From: JAEUJM01 sp041908445
GTDB taxonomy: Bacteria; Actinomycetota; Acidimicrobiia; Acidimicrobiales; DATDAH01
DNA: 64,000 nucleotides
Assembly (NCBI GenBank): GCA_041908445.1
Contig: JAYRFK010000095.1
Location: 1 to 64,000 of the forward strand
Reading direction: 5' to 3'
Positions 1 to 7,490 of this stretch are shown here, one piece after another. Under the pieces are notes generated by a model, which was given only the letters and a program-made list of their open reading frames with translations, did no database searches and was not told the origin of the DNA. The stretch's first letter is position 1. Each line of letters starts with the position of its first letter. The position numbers and the translations under genes are program-made.

Positions 1-490
1 CGGGGGGCGCGACGAGCTCGACCTGGGTGCCGTCGGGGGCGGCGGGCGGGCGCGGGGGGTTGGCGGGCGCGGCGTCCCCGCCGGGGGGGCCCCGCGCCCC
101 CGCGGCGGGCCGGGCGCGCCCGGGGGGGGGGGGGGGCCGGCCGGCGGGGCGGGTGGGGGGCCCCCCCGCCCCCCCCACGCCGGGGTGCCCGATCCCCAGC
201 TCGTCGAGCCGGGCGACCCAGGTGTCGAGGGTGGCCCGGTCGGGCACCGCGAAGGCCACGTGGTCGAGCCGGTCGCCGGCGGCCCCACCCTCGGGACGGG
301 CGGAGAGGACGATGACGAAGCGAGCGGGCCGGTGGCGCAGGGCGACCACCGAGTCGCCGTCCTCGTAGAGCACCTCGAGGCCCAGCACGCTGGTCCACCA
401 CGCCCGGCAGGCGGCGACGTCGGCGACGGCGAGCTGGAGGTGGGACACACCGGTGACAGGCGCCGGCACCGCCGGCAGATCCTCGGGCAC
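1..490 (-). CDS. VOC (glyoxalase/bleomycin-resistance fold) protein, 3' end at window edge
   Basis: The frame opens at a GTG (490) and gives a typical VOC beta-alpha-beta-beta-beta unit: VSHLQLAVADV near the start, WWTSVLGLEVLYEDG, and RLDHVAFAVPD after it. The usual C-terminal signature APDGTQVELVAPP lies at the very edge of the window. VOC proteins bind a metal and act as lyases, dioxygenases or resistance proteins; the substrate here is unknown. Between GIGHPG and the C-terminal signature the family normally has about 20 residues, but here some 45 residues of Gly/Pro/Ala/Arg are encoded by a G/C homopolymer-rich tract. The frame stays open, yet that stretch is unlike any VOC domain, so it is probably a sequence error. 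The gene follows the thiolase-like gene by about 90 bp on the same strand and may not belong to that operon. Confidence 0.7.
   Translation of the reverse strand, partial: MPEDLPAVPAPVTGVSHLQLAVADVAACRAWWTSVLGLEVLYEDGDSVVALRHRPARFVIVLSARPEGGAAGDRLDHVAFAVPDRATLDTWVARLDELGIGHPGVGGAGGPPTRPAGRPPPPPGRARPAAGARGPPGGDAAPANPPRPPAAPDGTQVELVAPP
40..180. other. Abnormal G/C homopolymer tract inside the VOC gene
   Basis: This stretch is almost entirely G and C, with runs of 7-15 identical bases (for example around 122-136 and 155-177). Its codon pattern differs from every other gene in the window. It interrupts an otherwise ordinary VOC domain near the contig or window end. A sequencing or assembly artefact in a high-GC end is the simplest reading. 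Confidence 0.6.
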
Positions 491-578
491 GACACGAGTA
501 TCACCGCGGCCGGCGCCCCGCGCCCTCGACCCTTCCAGTCCAGGGGGAAGTGGGAGCGGCCGGGTCGGTCGGGCAGTC

Positions 579-1748
579 CTAGGGGCGACCGAGGATGAGG
601 GCGCTGGTGGGGACGCCGGTGCCGGCGGTCACCAGGACGTGCTCGGCGTCGGGCACCTGGTTGACCGCCGTGCCCCGGATCTGGCGCACGGACTCGGTGA
701 TGCCGTTCATGCCGTGGATGTAGGCCTCGCCGAGCAGGCCGCCGTTGGTGTTGATGGGCAGGCGCCCACCGAGGGTCAGGTTCTCGAACGTGGCGAAGTC
801 CTTGGCCTCGCCTCGCCCGCAGAACCCCAGCTCCTCGAGTTGCAGGAAGACCAGGGGGGTGAAGTGGTCGTAGAGGAAGGCGGTGTCGATGTCGTCGGGC
901 GTGAGGTCGGCCGCCGCCCACAGCCGCTCGGCGGCGACCGCCATGTCGGACAGGCCGGTGAGGTCGTCGCGGTAGTAGGCGGTGGTGGTCTCGGCGTCGT
1001 AGGCGGCGCCCTGCACCGCCGCACGGATCACCGCCGGGGTCTGACGAAGATCGCGCGCCCGCTCTGCCGAGGTGACGACGAGGGCGACGCCGCCGTCGCT
1101 CTCCTGGCAGCAGTCGAGCAGGCGCAGCACCGGCTCGATGATCCAGCGCGACGCCTGGTGGTCCTCGAGGGTGATCGGCTTCTCGTAGAACCAGGCGTCG
1201 GGGTTGGTGGCGGCGTGGTGGCGGTCCACCACCGAGATCACGCCGAAGTCCGCGTTGGTGACGCCGTAGCGGTGCATGTAGCGGCGGGAGTGCAGGGCCA
1301 CCCAGGACGCCGGCGTCATGAGCCCGAAGGGCGCGTACCAGGAGAGCCACGGGGGCAGCCCCCCGCCGCCGAGGCCGGCCGCCCCACCGAAGCGCATCCC
1401 CGAGCGCTCGTTGAAGGCCCGGTAGCAGACGACCACGTCGGCGGTGCCGGTGGCGACGGCCATGGCGGCCTGGAGCACCGTGCCGCAGGCGGCGCCGCCG
1501 CCGTAGGGGACCTGGGCGAACACCGACAGCGCCGGGATGCCGAGGTTGCGGGCCACCTCGGTCTCGTCGCTCGTGTCCATGGTGAAGGTGATCAGGCCGT
1601 CGACGTCGGCGGCGGTGAGGCCGGCGTCGTCGAGGGCGGCCTTGACCGCCTCGCAGGCGAGCTGCAGCTCGGTGCGCCCGGACTCCTTGGAGAACTCGGT
1701 CTGGCCGATGCCGACGATCGCGGCCCGGTCCTTCAGCGGGCTGCTCAC
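579..1748 (-). CDS. ltp2: Thiolase-superfamily lipid-transfer protein, Ltp2-like steroid side-chain aldolase
   Basis: The 389-residue protein has the thiolase/lipid-transfer fold (AAIVGIGQTEFSK start, PYGGGAACG at 81-89, YDHFTPLVF at 293-301, GGLLGEAYIHGMNG at 336-349). It matches the length of mycobacterial Ltp2 (about 386 residues). Ltp2 cleaves the 17-hydroxy steroid side-chain CoA ester, releasing propionyl-CoA, in complex with the DUF35 domain of ChsH2; it is a thiolase relative with a repurposed active site. The same-strand order DUF35/MaoC-MaoC-thiolase matches chsH2-chsH1-ltp2. The GTG start overlaps the upstream MaoC stop (GTGA), so translation is coupled. A different acyl-CoA aldolase in the same family is possible, but the operon order and the KstR-type site upstream favour steroid catabolism. 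Confidence 0.72.
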   Translation of the reverse strand: MSSPLKDRAAIVGIGQTEFSKESGRTELQLACEAVKAALDDAGLTAADVDGLITFTMDTSDETEVARNLGIPALSVFAQVPYGGGAACGTVLQAAMAVATGTADVVVCYRAFNERSGMRFGGAAGLGGGGLPPWLSWYAPFGLMTPASWVALHSRRYMHRYGVTNADFGVISVVDRHHAATNPDAWFYEKPITLEDHQASRWIIEPVLRLLDCCQESDGGVALVVTSAERARDLRQTPAVIRAAVQGAAYDAETTTAYYRDDLTGLSDMAVAAERLWAAADLTPDDIDTAFLYDHFTPLVFLQLEELGFCGRGEAKDFATFENLTLGGRLPINTNGGLLGEAYIHGMNGITESVRQIRGTAVNQVPDAEHVLVTAGTGVPTSALILGRP

Positions 1749-2194
1749 CCGTCGCCCTCGCGGCGGGGGAGGTCGACCACGGCGGTGCCGGTGACGTGGT
1801 CGCCGAGGTCGCCCACGGCGCGGAACTCGACGTCGACGAGGCCGGCGCCGTCCTCCACCCGGGTGCCGGTGACCGACCCCTCGTAGGTGAGGGTGTGCCC
1901 TGGGAAGACCGGCACGCCGAGGCGGATGGCCAGGTGCTTGACCATCGCCTCGGGTCCCGCCCAGTCCGTGAGGAACCGGCTCGAGTAGCCGGTGTCCGAG
2001 AGGATGTTCATGAAGATGTCGGGGGCGCCCTGGTGGTTGGCGTAGTCCCGGTCGTGGTGCACGGGCATGAAGTCCCGGCTGGCGATGGCGCCGGCCACGA
2101 TCCGGGTGGCGTCCATGTCGATCACCATGCTGGGCAGGACGTCGCCGGCGGCCACGTCCTCGAAGGCGAGGGTCTCGGTGGGCGGCCGGGTCAT
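1745..2194 (-). CDS. chsH1: MaoC-like hydratase, ChsH1-like
   Basis: A 149-residue single hotdog domain. It has SRDFMPVHHDRDYANHQGAP (about 38-57), resembling the MaoC/FAS1 region where the hydratase Asp/His sits, and HLAIRLGVPVFPGHTLTYEG. In mycobacteria ChsH1 pairs with the MaoC half of ChsH2 to hydrate the 17(20)-unsaturated steroid side-chain CoA ester. The ATG at 2194 overlaps the DUF35 stop (ATGA), and the stop overlaps the thiolase start, so this gene sits in the middle of a tightly coupled operon. The start is chosen at MTRPPTETL because upstream in-frame sequence belongs to the neighbouring gene. Family assignment is firm; steroid specificity is inferred from context. Confidence 0.72.
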   Translation of the reverse strand: MTRPPTETLAFEDVAAGDVLPSMVIDMDATRIVAGAIASRDFMPVHHDRDYANHQGAPDIFMNILSDTGYSSRFLTDWAGPEAMVKHLAIRLGVPVFPGHTLTYEGSVTGTRVEDGAGLVDVEFRAVGDLGDHVTGTAVVDLPRREGDG

Positions 2195-2604
2195 GCGGAG
2201 GCCTCCTCGGCGGCGGGGCGGAACAGGGGCAGGACGAGCCCGTCGTCGAAGGTCTCGAAGACCACGTCGACCGCCATGCCGATCTCCGCGTCGGCGGGGT
2301 CGACGTCGATCAGGTTCGACACCAGGCGGGTGCCCTCCTCGAGCTCGACGAGGGCCACGATGTAGCCGGGCTCGAACCACGGCAGGGGCGGGTGCTGGGG
2401 CTGCACGAAGCTGTAGAGCTCGCCGCGGCCCGATGCCGCCACCGTGTTCCAGTCGAGCGAGTTGCACCGCGGGCACATGGGGCGGGGCGGGTGGCGGAGC
2501 ACGCCGCAGGCGGCGCAGCGCTGGATGAGCAGCTTGTGCTCCTTCAGCCCGTCCCAGAAGAAGGCGGTGTCGGGCGTGATCGTCGGGGCCAGCCGGGAGG
2601 CCAT
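2191..2604 (-). CDS. DUF35 zinc-ribbon/OB-fold protein (corresponds to ChsH2 C-terminal domain)
   Basis: A 137-residue Zn-ribbon plus OB-fold protein. Cys30, Cys33, Cys44 and Cys47 (RCAACG and CPRC) form the ribbon. The OB-fold follows, with GELYSFVQPQHP and PGYIVALVELEEG. DUF35 proteins partner thiolase-like lipid-transfer proteins; in ChsH2 this domain binds Ltp2 and is needed for its aldolase activity. Here it is a separate gene between two MaoC genes, whereas mycobacterial ChsH2 is one polypeptide of about 310 residues. The ATG at 2604 shares one base with the upstream stop (TGATG), so the two halves are co-translated and probably form one complex. Confidence 0.8.
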   Translation of the reverse strand: MASRLAPTITPDTAFFWDGLKEHKLLIQRCAACGVLRHPPRPMCPRCNSLDWNTVAASGRGELYSFVQPQHPPLPWFEPGYIVALVELEEGTRLVSNLIDVDPADAEIGMAVDVVFETFDDGLVLPLFRPAAEEASA

Positions 2605-3203
2605 CAGCCGTCGCCCTCGGCGGTCTCGGACGGCTCGGCGGCCGGCGGGCGGAACTTCAGGATGCGGAACCGCTGGCGGCCCACGACCTCGCCGTCCTGG
2701 TCGGTGTAGGTGGTCAGCCAGGTGACGAAGTAGCCGGTGCCGAGGCGGGTCTGCTTCTCGTCGGAGATCGACTCGACGACGGTCTGGCTCGACACGGTGT
2801 CGCCCGGGCACAGGTAGCGCACGATCTCGAACTCCGAGTTGGAGGCCAGCGTCGCGGTGAACCCGGCGTCGTCGAAGACCGCCAGCGGCCCGCCGTCGTC
2901 ACGCTCCACCGGCGACCCGCCCCGCTCCCGGATGCCCGTGATCTTGGGCGTCGCCATCGTCCAGGTCTGCAGCATCAGGGGCGGCGCCACGACCCCGCCG
3001 AAGCGGGTGCCGGCGGCGAACTCGGGGTCGACGTAGACCGGGTTGTGGTCCTCGAAGGCCGCTGCCCAGTGCCGCATCATCGGCTGGTTGACCGGGTCGG
3101 GCCCCTCGGACGGGGTGTGCGTGCCCATCGGCGCGCCGACCAGGTCGGCCAGCCGCTCGGCGAAGGAGGGCTCGGCGCCGCCCCCCGTGGCGTCGTCACT
3201 CAT
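2604..3203 (-). CDS. MaoC-like N-terminal-type hydratase domain (corresponds to ChsH2 N-terminal domain)
   Basis: A 199-residue FAS1-like/MaoC hotdog protein with NQPMMRHWAAAFEDHNPVY near 40 and AGTRFGGVVAPPLMLQTW after it. This is the degenerate MaoC type that pairs with a catalytic partner such as ChsH1. YLCPGDTVSSQTVVESISDEK and TYTDQDGEVVGRQRFRILKF are typical of the domain's C-terminal strands. It is the first gene of the operon. The ATG at 3203 is preceded by TAGAAC seven bases upstream and no Shine-Dalgarno sequence, so the transcript is probably leaderless. The promoter overlaps a KstR-type palindrome. Together with the next gene it makes up the equivalent of ChsH2. Confidence 0.75.
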   Translation of the reverse strand: MSDDATGGGAEPSFAERLADLVGAPMGTHTPSEGPDPVNQPMMRHWAAAFEDHNPVYVDPEFAAGTRFGGVVAPPLMLQTWTMATPKITGIRERGGSPVERDDGGPLAVFDDAGFTATLASNSEFEIVRYLCPGDTVSSQTVVESISDEKQTRLGTGYFVTWLTTYTDQDGEVVGRQRFRILKFRPPAAEPSETAEGDG

Positions 3204-3216
3204 GGAACGTGTTCTA
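3203..3216 (-). promoter_or_regulatory. KstR-type operator overlapping a leaderless promoter
   Basis: The 14-mer TGGAACGTGTTCTA (plus strand) fits the published KstR consensus TnnAACnnGTTnnA exactly. Its minus-strand reading includes TAGAAC, a -10-like hexamer seven bases before the ATG at 3203. A repressor bound here would cover the -10 element and the start codon of the chsH-like operon. KstR itself is not encoded in the window. Confidence 0.55.
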
Positions 3217-3319
3217 GCGCACGGGGGCGGCACCCTCGTCCGCCCGCGCGGGCGCGCCGGCCGGGCGGCGCCCCGGGAGGCGCCGCCCCCGCCCATCGGG
3301 GCCGGGCTCGTCGACGCCG

Positions 3320-4315
3320 CTAGGGCAGCGTCGCGATGGTGCCGGCGGCGACCAGACCGTCATAGGTCGCACCGCCGGGGTAGAAGGCCGCCCGGCGGGT
3401 GCCGGCGATCTGGTCGGACAGCCAGGCCGTGGTGAGCGTCTGCACGGCGTTCACGTTCTTGGTCTGGGGGGTACCGCAGGCCGTGCGCAGGAGCGGCCCG
3501 GCGCCGGCGCCGAACACGTCGATGTGCGTGCCCGTGGTCACCTGGGCGCCCCGGAACGACCGGTTGGCGAGCTTCTGGGTGACCAGCGCGATGCCCGACT
3601 GGTTGTTGTTGCAGGAGTTCGGGGGCGAGGCCAGCGTCAGCACCGAGAGGTTGGAGGTGGCGAGGCCGCCGAGGGCGTCGGACAGGTTCGACCCGATGAA
3701 CGAGTTGACCGGGTCCTCCAGCACGATGCCGCCGAGGCGGGCGTAGGCGCCGGCGTGGTTGGTGCGGATCCGGTTCGTCACGTAGGCGACGGCCTCGCCG
3801 CCCGCGCTGTGGCCGACGAACGCCCACCGGCGCGGCAGGGTGAGGCCGCTGCGGCCGGCCCGACCGGCGGCGTTGTTGAAGCTCGACACCAGCGCACCCG
3901 ACCCGCCGGCGGCCGAGCCGAACATCGAGGCGATGTTGTTGAGGTAGCCCCGGTTGTTGCCGACGTTCTGCACCGTGCAGCCGAAGATGTCGGCCGTGGG
4001 CAGCGTGGTCGCGAACACGACGTAGCCGGCGGCCGCCAGCTTGGGGGCGTAGGTCGACCAGTGGCCCTTGTTCTCGCTGAACCCGTGCTGGAGCCAGATC
4101 AGGCCTCGCGGCGTGCCGGTGGCCGGGAAGTACCAGTCGGTGGGTGTCGAGTAGTTCGCGAAGGCACACCGGATGGTGGTGTTGTTCGTCACCTTCACCG
4201 TCGTGGCGGCCGACGCCGGTGTGGCGCCGACGATCGAGACCAGCAGGGCGGCGACGAGCGCGAGGGTCGCGACGGCGGCGGTGAGGCGGCGAGGGGACAC
4301 GGTGCGCGGCGTCAT
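3320..4315 (-). CDS. Secreted alpha/beta hydrolase (lipase/esterase-like)
   Basis: A 331-residue protein with a Sec signal peptide: Arg-rich start, then a hydrophobic core LATLALVAALLVSIVGA-like, and an ASA|ATT cleavage site near residue 37. The mature part has the alpha/beta-hydrolase strand-loop WLQHGFSENKG and a nucleophile elbow GHSAGG. The Asp/His partners are probably in the LEDPVN and GTHIDVFG stretches. Several Cys (IRCAF, FGCTV, NSCNNN, RTACG) could form disulfides outside the cell. The ATG at 4315 is preferred over an upstream GTG at 4333, which would add six residues lacking signal-peptide character. The likely role is hydrolysis of an ester or polyester outside the cell; the substrate is unknown. 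Confidence 0.8.
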   Translation of the reverse strand: MTPRTVSPRRLTAAVATLALVAALLVSIVGATPASAATTVKVTNNTTIRCAFANYSTPTDWYFPATGTPRGLIWLQHGFSENKGHWSTYAPKLAAAGYVVFATTLPTADIFGCTVQNVGNNRGYLNNIASMFGSAAGGSGALVSSFNNAAGRAGRSGLTLPRRWAFVGHSAGGEAVAYVTNRIRTNHAGAYARLGGIVLEDPVNSFIGSNLSDALGGLATSNLSVLTLASPPNSCNNNQSGIALVTQKLANRSFRGAQVTTGTHIDVFGAGAGPLLRTACGTPQTKNVNAVQTLTTAWLSDQIAGTRRAAFYPGGATYDGLVAAGTIATLP

Positions 4316-4325
4316 GGGCCCGCAG

Positions 4326-4340
4326 GTTAACACTGTTCAC
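4326..4340. promoter_or_regulatory. Imperfect palindrome upstream of the secreted hydrolase
   Basis: GTTAACACTGTTCAC (plus) has 7-bp arms with one mismatch around a central C, ten bases before the hydrolase ATG. It could be an operator, or part of a -10 region. The regulator is unknown. Confidence 0.3.
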
Positions 4341-4440
4341 CCAGCGGTGCCCGGTCGAGCGACGCGAGCGCAAAGATTTACCACTAAGGTCCGGGCGCGA
4401 GATTCGGAGACCGAGTTCGGGCCGCAGCGAGGGAGGGCCG

Positions 4441-4983
4441 GTGGAGGCCTACGACGCGTACGAGGCGGGCGACGAGGACCCGGTCACCTGGGACGACCGC
4501 CCGCCCGAGGAGCTCGACGACGAGGCCGACCGACCGGAGCTGCGCCGCCGCTACTACGGCCTCCTCCAGGAACTGCGTGTGCTGTTGCCCGGCGTCCAGG
4601 TGTTGGTCGCCTTCCTGTTGACCGCGCCGTTCGCGTCCGGCTTCGACGGGCTGGACGCCCTCGAGAAGCGCGCCTACTGCGTCGCCCTCCTGAGCGGCAT
4701 GCTGGCGATCGTCTTCTTCGTCGCGCCGACCGCGTTCCACCGCCTCGGCCGGCGCCAGTCCCGAGCGAAGCGCCTGGTCTGGTCCATCCGGATGATGCGG
4801 GCCGGGCTGGTGTTCATGGCGCTCGCCTTCGAGACCGCCCTGTTCGTGGTCCTCGGTGAGCTGTTCAGCCGGTGGGTCTCGGTGTCGGTCACCGCCCTCG
4901 TCGGTGTGGTCGGGCTCGCCGTCTGGGTCGTGCTCCCCGTGGTCGGGTTGCGCGAGCACCCCGAGGCCGGAGAGCCGACGTAG
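4441..4983 (+). CDS. DUF6328-type four-helix membrane protein, copy 1
   Basis: A 180-residue protein with an acidic N-terminus (YEAGDEDPVTWDDRPPEEL), then RRRYYGLLQELRVLLPGVQVL, and about four hydrophobic helices (VLVAFLLTAPFAS, AIVFFVAPTAFH, FMALAFETALFVVLG, VVGLAVWVVLPVVGL). Four helices and the LQELRVLLPGVQVLVAFLL motif are typical of the DUF6328 family, which has no known function. The GTG start has a strong Shine-Dalgarno (GAGGGAGGG) just upstream. The next gene is a paralogue on the same strand about 100 bp away, so this is a tandem duplication. Confidence 0.8.
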   Translation: MEAYDAYEAGDEDPVTWDDRPPEELDDEADRPELRRRYYGLLQELRVLLPGVQVLVAFLLTAPFASGFDGLDALEKRAYCVALLSGMLAIVFFVAPTAFHRLGRRQSRAKRLVWSIRMMRAGLVFMALAFETALFVVLGELFSRWVSVSVTALVGVVGLAVWVVLPVVGLREHPEAGEPT

Positions 4984-5081
4984 AACACGCGGATCACGCT
5001 GGGCCTGCACTGCGGGGGTGCCGGGTGATCACCACCTGACCGTGGGGTAGGGGTCCGCCACCGACGCAAGGGGAACGGACC

Positions 5082-5687
5082 ATGAGCCAGAGCACGACGG
5101 CGCGCGACCGCGACGCGGGCGGCCACCCGACCGACCACGAGGTGGGCGACGGAGGTGGCCGCTGGGACACCTACGACGCCGGCGACGAGGACCCGGACAC
5201 CTGGGACGACCGCCCGCCCGGCGAGCTCGACGACCAGGACGACCGTCAGGAGCTGCGCCGGCGCTACTACGGCCTGCTCCAGGAGCTCCGGGTGCTGCTC
5301 CCCGGGGTGCAGGTGCTCGTCGCCTTCCTCCTGACGGCACCGTTCGCCCAGCGCTTCGCCGACCTCGACGACCTCGAGACTGACGTCTACGCGGTCGCGC
5401 TCGTGAGCGGCGTGCTCGCGGTCGTCTGCTTCGTGGCGCCGACCGCCTTCCACCGAGTCGGGTGGCGCCAGTCCCGGTCGCGTCGGCTCGAGTGGTCGAT
5501 CCGGATGCTGCGGGCCGGCCTCGTGTTCATGGCGGTCGCGTTCGAGGCCGCGCTGTTCGTGGTCCTCGGCGTGCTGTTCGACCGCGGCGTCTCGGTGGCG
5601 GTCAGCGGCGCGGTCGGCGCCTTCGGCCTGCTCGCCTGGGTCGTCCTCCCCGTCGCCGGCCTGCACCCGAAGCCGGACCGCGACTGA
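5082..5687 (+). CDS. DUF6328-type four-helix membrane protein, copy 2
   Basis: A 201-residue paralogue of the preceding gene, sharing RRRYYGLLQELRVLLPGVQV and FVAPTAFHR and the same helix layout. It has a longer hydrophilic, His/Asp/Gly-rich N-terminus of about 45 residues. The ATG at 5082 is preceded by AAGGGGAA. Divergence in the N-terminus and the membrane loops suggests an old duplication with possible subunit specialisation. A 16-bp perfect hairpin follows the stop. Confidence 0.8.
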   Translation: MSQSTTARDRDAGGHPTDHEVGDGGGRWDTYDAGDEDPDTWDDRPPGELDDQDDRQELRRRYYGLLQELRVLLPGVQVLVAFLLTAPFAQRFADLDDLETDVYAVALVSGVLAVVCFVAPTAFHRVGWRQSRSRRLEWSIRMLRAGLVFMAVAFEAALFVVLGVLFDRGVSVAVSGAVGAFGLLAWVVLPVAGLHPKPDRD

Positions 5688-5688
5688 G

Positions 5689-5730
5689 GCCGCGGGCGCA
5701 CCGGCGGGATCTGCCCGGTGCGCCCGCGGC
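5689..5730. terminator. 16-bp perfect hairpin between convergent genes
   Basis: GCCGCGGGCGCACCGG (5689-5704) pairs perfectly with 5715-5730 across a 10-nt loop. It starts one base after the stop codon of the plus-strand DUF6328 gene and lies eight bases from the end of the convergent minus-strand gene. There is no U-tract on either side. It probably ends transcription in both directions. Confidence 0.65.
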
Positions 5731-5738
5731 TCGTTCCG

Positions 5739-6413
5739 TCAGGCCGACGGCGACCAGTGCGGGTCGCGGCCGCTCCAGGCCACGAGGCGGTCGATCGGGG
5801 TGGCGTCGTCGTCGACCGGGAGCGCCGCAGCGAAGGGGTAGACGAAGTCCTCGGTGCCTGCGGGCATGTTGGCCCGCGCCGCCTCGAAGGCCTCGATGCG
5901 CCCCTCGTCGGGGAGGCCGATCTGGAGGGCGGCGAAGCCGGCGGCGACGACGTCGTCGTCCCAGGTCGGCTCCTGGTCGGTCGCTCGGGCGAGGTCCCAG
6001 GCGTGCACCACGACCTCGCTGACGTACATGGCGAGGATGCCCGCCCCGGGGGCCTCGGCCCACGGCAGCGTGAAGGTGCGCTCGAGCAGCGCGGCGTCGG
6101 CCCACGCGGCGGCCACGTCGGTGCCGGCGGCGGCGAAGGCGGTGTGCCAGTCGTCGCCGGGCACCACGTCGACACCCTCGCCGACCGAGAAGGGGTCCTC
6201 CCCGCGACCGAGGGCGGCGACCCGGTCGCCGACGGACAGCAGGTGGGCCCGGACCGTGGCGGCGTCGAACTCCTCGCAGGGCGACGGGTGGCCCCCCTGG
6301 TCGGGCCGGACGGCGCCGGCCACCTCGGTGGCGACGGCCCACGCCCGCAGGAAGACGCCACGGGGGTCGTCGGCGGCGAAGGGGAGGGACAGGGTGTTCT
6401 CGGTGATGGTCAT
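5739..6413 (-). CDS. TIGR03086-like DinB/maleylpyruvate-isomerase-fold protein
   Basis: A 224-residue four-helix DinB-like protein of the actinobacterial TIGR03086 type. The PSPCEEFDAATVRAHLLSVG stretch is the usual P-C-x-x-W/F motif region, and VSEVVVHAWDLARAT carries the conserved VHxWDL motif that ligates metal in mycothiol-dependent enzymes. Members bind a metal and are often suspected to transfer mycothiol; the substrate is unknown. ATG 6413 (MTITENT) is chosen over an upstream in-frame ATG at 6443 because it has GAAGGTG upstream and the family start fits. It is divergent from the YafY-type regulator with a palindrome between, so that regulator probably controls it. Confidence 0.8.
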   Translation of the reverse strand: MTITENTLSLPFAADDPRGVFLRAWAVATEVAGAVRPDQGGHPSPCEEFDAATVRAHLLSVGDRVAALGRGEDPFSVGEGVDVVPGDDWHTAFAAAGTDVAAAWADAALLERTFTLPWAEAPGAGILAMYVSEVVVHAWDLARATDQEPTWDDDVVAAGFAALQIGLPDEGRIEAFEAARANMPAGTEDFVYPFAAALPVDDDATPIDRLVAWSGRDPHWSPSA

Positions 6414-6431
6414 GGGGGCACCTTCGCAAAG

Positions 6432-6469
6432 AGAAGTGGCCATCTTCTGACCAGTTTCAATGAGAAGAT
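6432..6469. promoter_or_regulatory. Candidate operator between the TIGR03086-like gene and the YafY-type regulator
   Basis: AGAAGTGGCCATCTTCT (6432-6448) is a near-perfect palindrome (AGAAG-TGGCCA-TCTTCT). A further half-site, AGAAGAT, lies at 6463-6469. All are in the 62-bp divergent intergenic region, where a self-regulating WYL/YafY repressor would be expected to bind. Confidence 0.45.
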
Positions 6470-6475
6470 CGCGGG

Positions 6476-7465
6476 GTGCGGGCCGATCGCCTCGTCGCCA
6501 TCCTCCTCATGCTCCAACGCAAGGGGCAGGTGACCGCGGCCGAGGTGGCGGCCGAGCTGGAGGTCTCCGAGCGCACCGCCCGCCGGGACCTCGAGGCCCT
6601 GGGCATGGCCGGCATCCCCGTCTACTCGAGCCCGGGGCGGGGCGGGGGCTGGCGCCTGGCGGGTGGCGGCTCCCTCGACCTGTCCGGGCTCTCGGCGCCG
6701 GAGGTGCGGGCGCTCTTCCTGGTCGCCGGGCCGAGCTCGGCCTCGCCGGAGGTGCGGGCCGCGCTGCGGAAGCTGGTCCGTGCCCTGCCCGAGCCGTTGC
6801 GCGACCGGGCCGAGGCGGCCGCGACGTCGCTCGTCGTCGACCCGATCGGGTGGGGGGACCGCTCGCCCACCGGCGCGCCCGACCCGCCGGCGCTGGGTGA
6901 CGTCCAGCAGGCGGTGATCGACGGGGCCGCGCTGGAGATCGCCTACACCGACCGGACGGGAGCGGCCACGACCCGGGTGATCTCCCCGCTCGGCGTGGCG
7001 GCGAAGGGCGAGCGCTGGTACCTGGTGGCCGCGACGGCGGACGGGCAGCGGACGTTCCGGGTCGACCGCATCGCCGCGGCCAGGCGCACCGGCGAGCCCG
7101 CCGAGCGGCCGGCGGACTTCGATCTCGGCGCGGCCTGGGCCCAGGTGCGCGATCGGGTCGAGGACCTGCGCCTGCCGACCGTGGTCCAGGGCCTCGCCAC
7201 CGTCGAGGTCGTCCCGCTGCTCCAGTGGGTGCTCGGCCGGCGGTTGACGGTGGGCGGCCCCGTGCCCGACGGGCGCATCGAGGTCCAGGTGCGCGGCCAC
7301 TCGGAACGGGCGCTGGCCGGCGAGCTCGCCGGGTTCGGGGCCGCACTCGAGATCACCGCACCCGACGACGTGCGGTCCCGCCTGGCCGACATCGGCCGAG
7401 AGCTCGTGGCTCGCTACGCCGCGAGCCTGGTCGTGGGGCCGGTGGTCGGGACCGACCCCGACTGA
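6476..7465 (+). CDS. YafY/WYL-family transcriptional regulator (DeoR-type HTH plus WYL and WCX domains)
   Basis: A 329-residue regulator. The N-terminal winged HTH (residues 1-60) contains KGQVTAAEVAAELEVSERTA and a wing with YSSPGRGGGWRL. The WYL domain (about 140-220) has the variant KGERWYLVAATADGQRTFRVDRI, giving the W-Y-L signature and the ligand-sensing Arg. A WCX-like C-terminal domain follows. Such proteins often sense nucleotides or small ligands and regulate a divergent neighbour. The GTG at 6476 begins the HTH directly. It faces the TIGR03086-like gene across a palindromic intergenic region, which makes that gene its most likely target, along with itself. Confidence 0.88.
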   Translation: MRADRLVAILLMLQRKGQVTAAEVAAELEVSERTARRDLEALGMAGIPVYSSPGRGGGWRLAGGGSLDLSGLSAPEVRALFLVAGPSSASPEVRAALRKLVRALPEPLRDRAEAAATSLVVDPIGWGDRSPTGAPDPPALGDVQQAVIDGAALEIAYTDRTGAATTRVISPLGVAAKGERWYLVAATADGQRTFRVDRIAAARRTGEPAERPADFDLGAAWAQVRDRVEDLRLPTVVQGLATVEVVPLLQWVLGRRLTVGGPVPDGRIEVQVRGHSERALAGELAGFGAALEITAPDDVRSRLADIGRELVARYAASLVVGPVVGTDPD

Positions 7466-7490
7466 CCGCGGCGGCGCCGGTCGCAGACCG

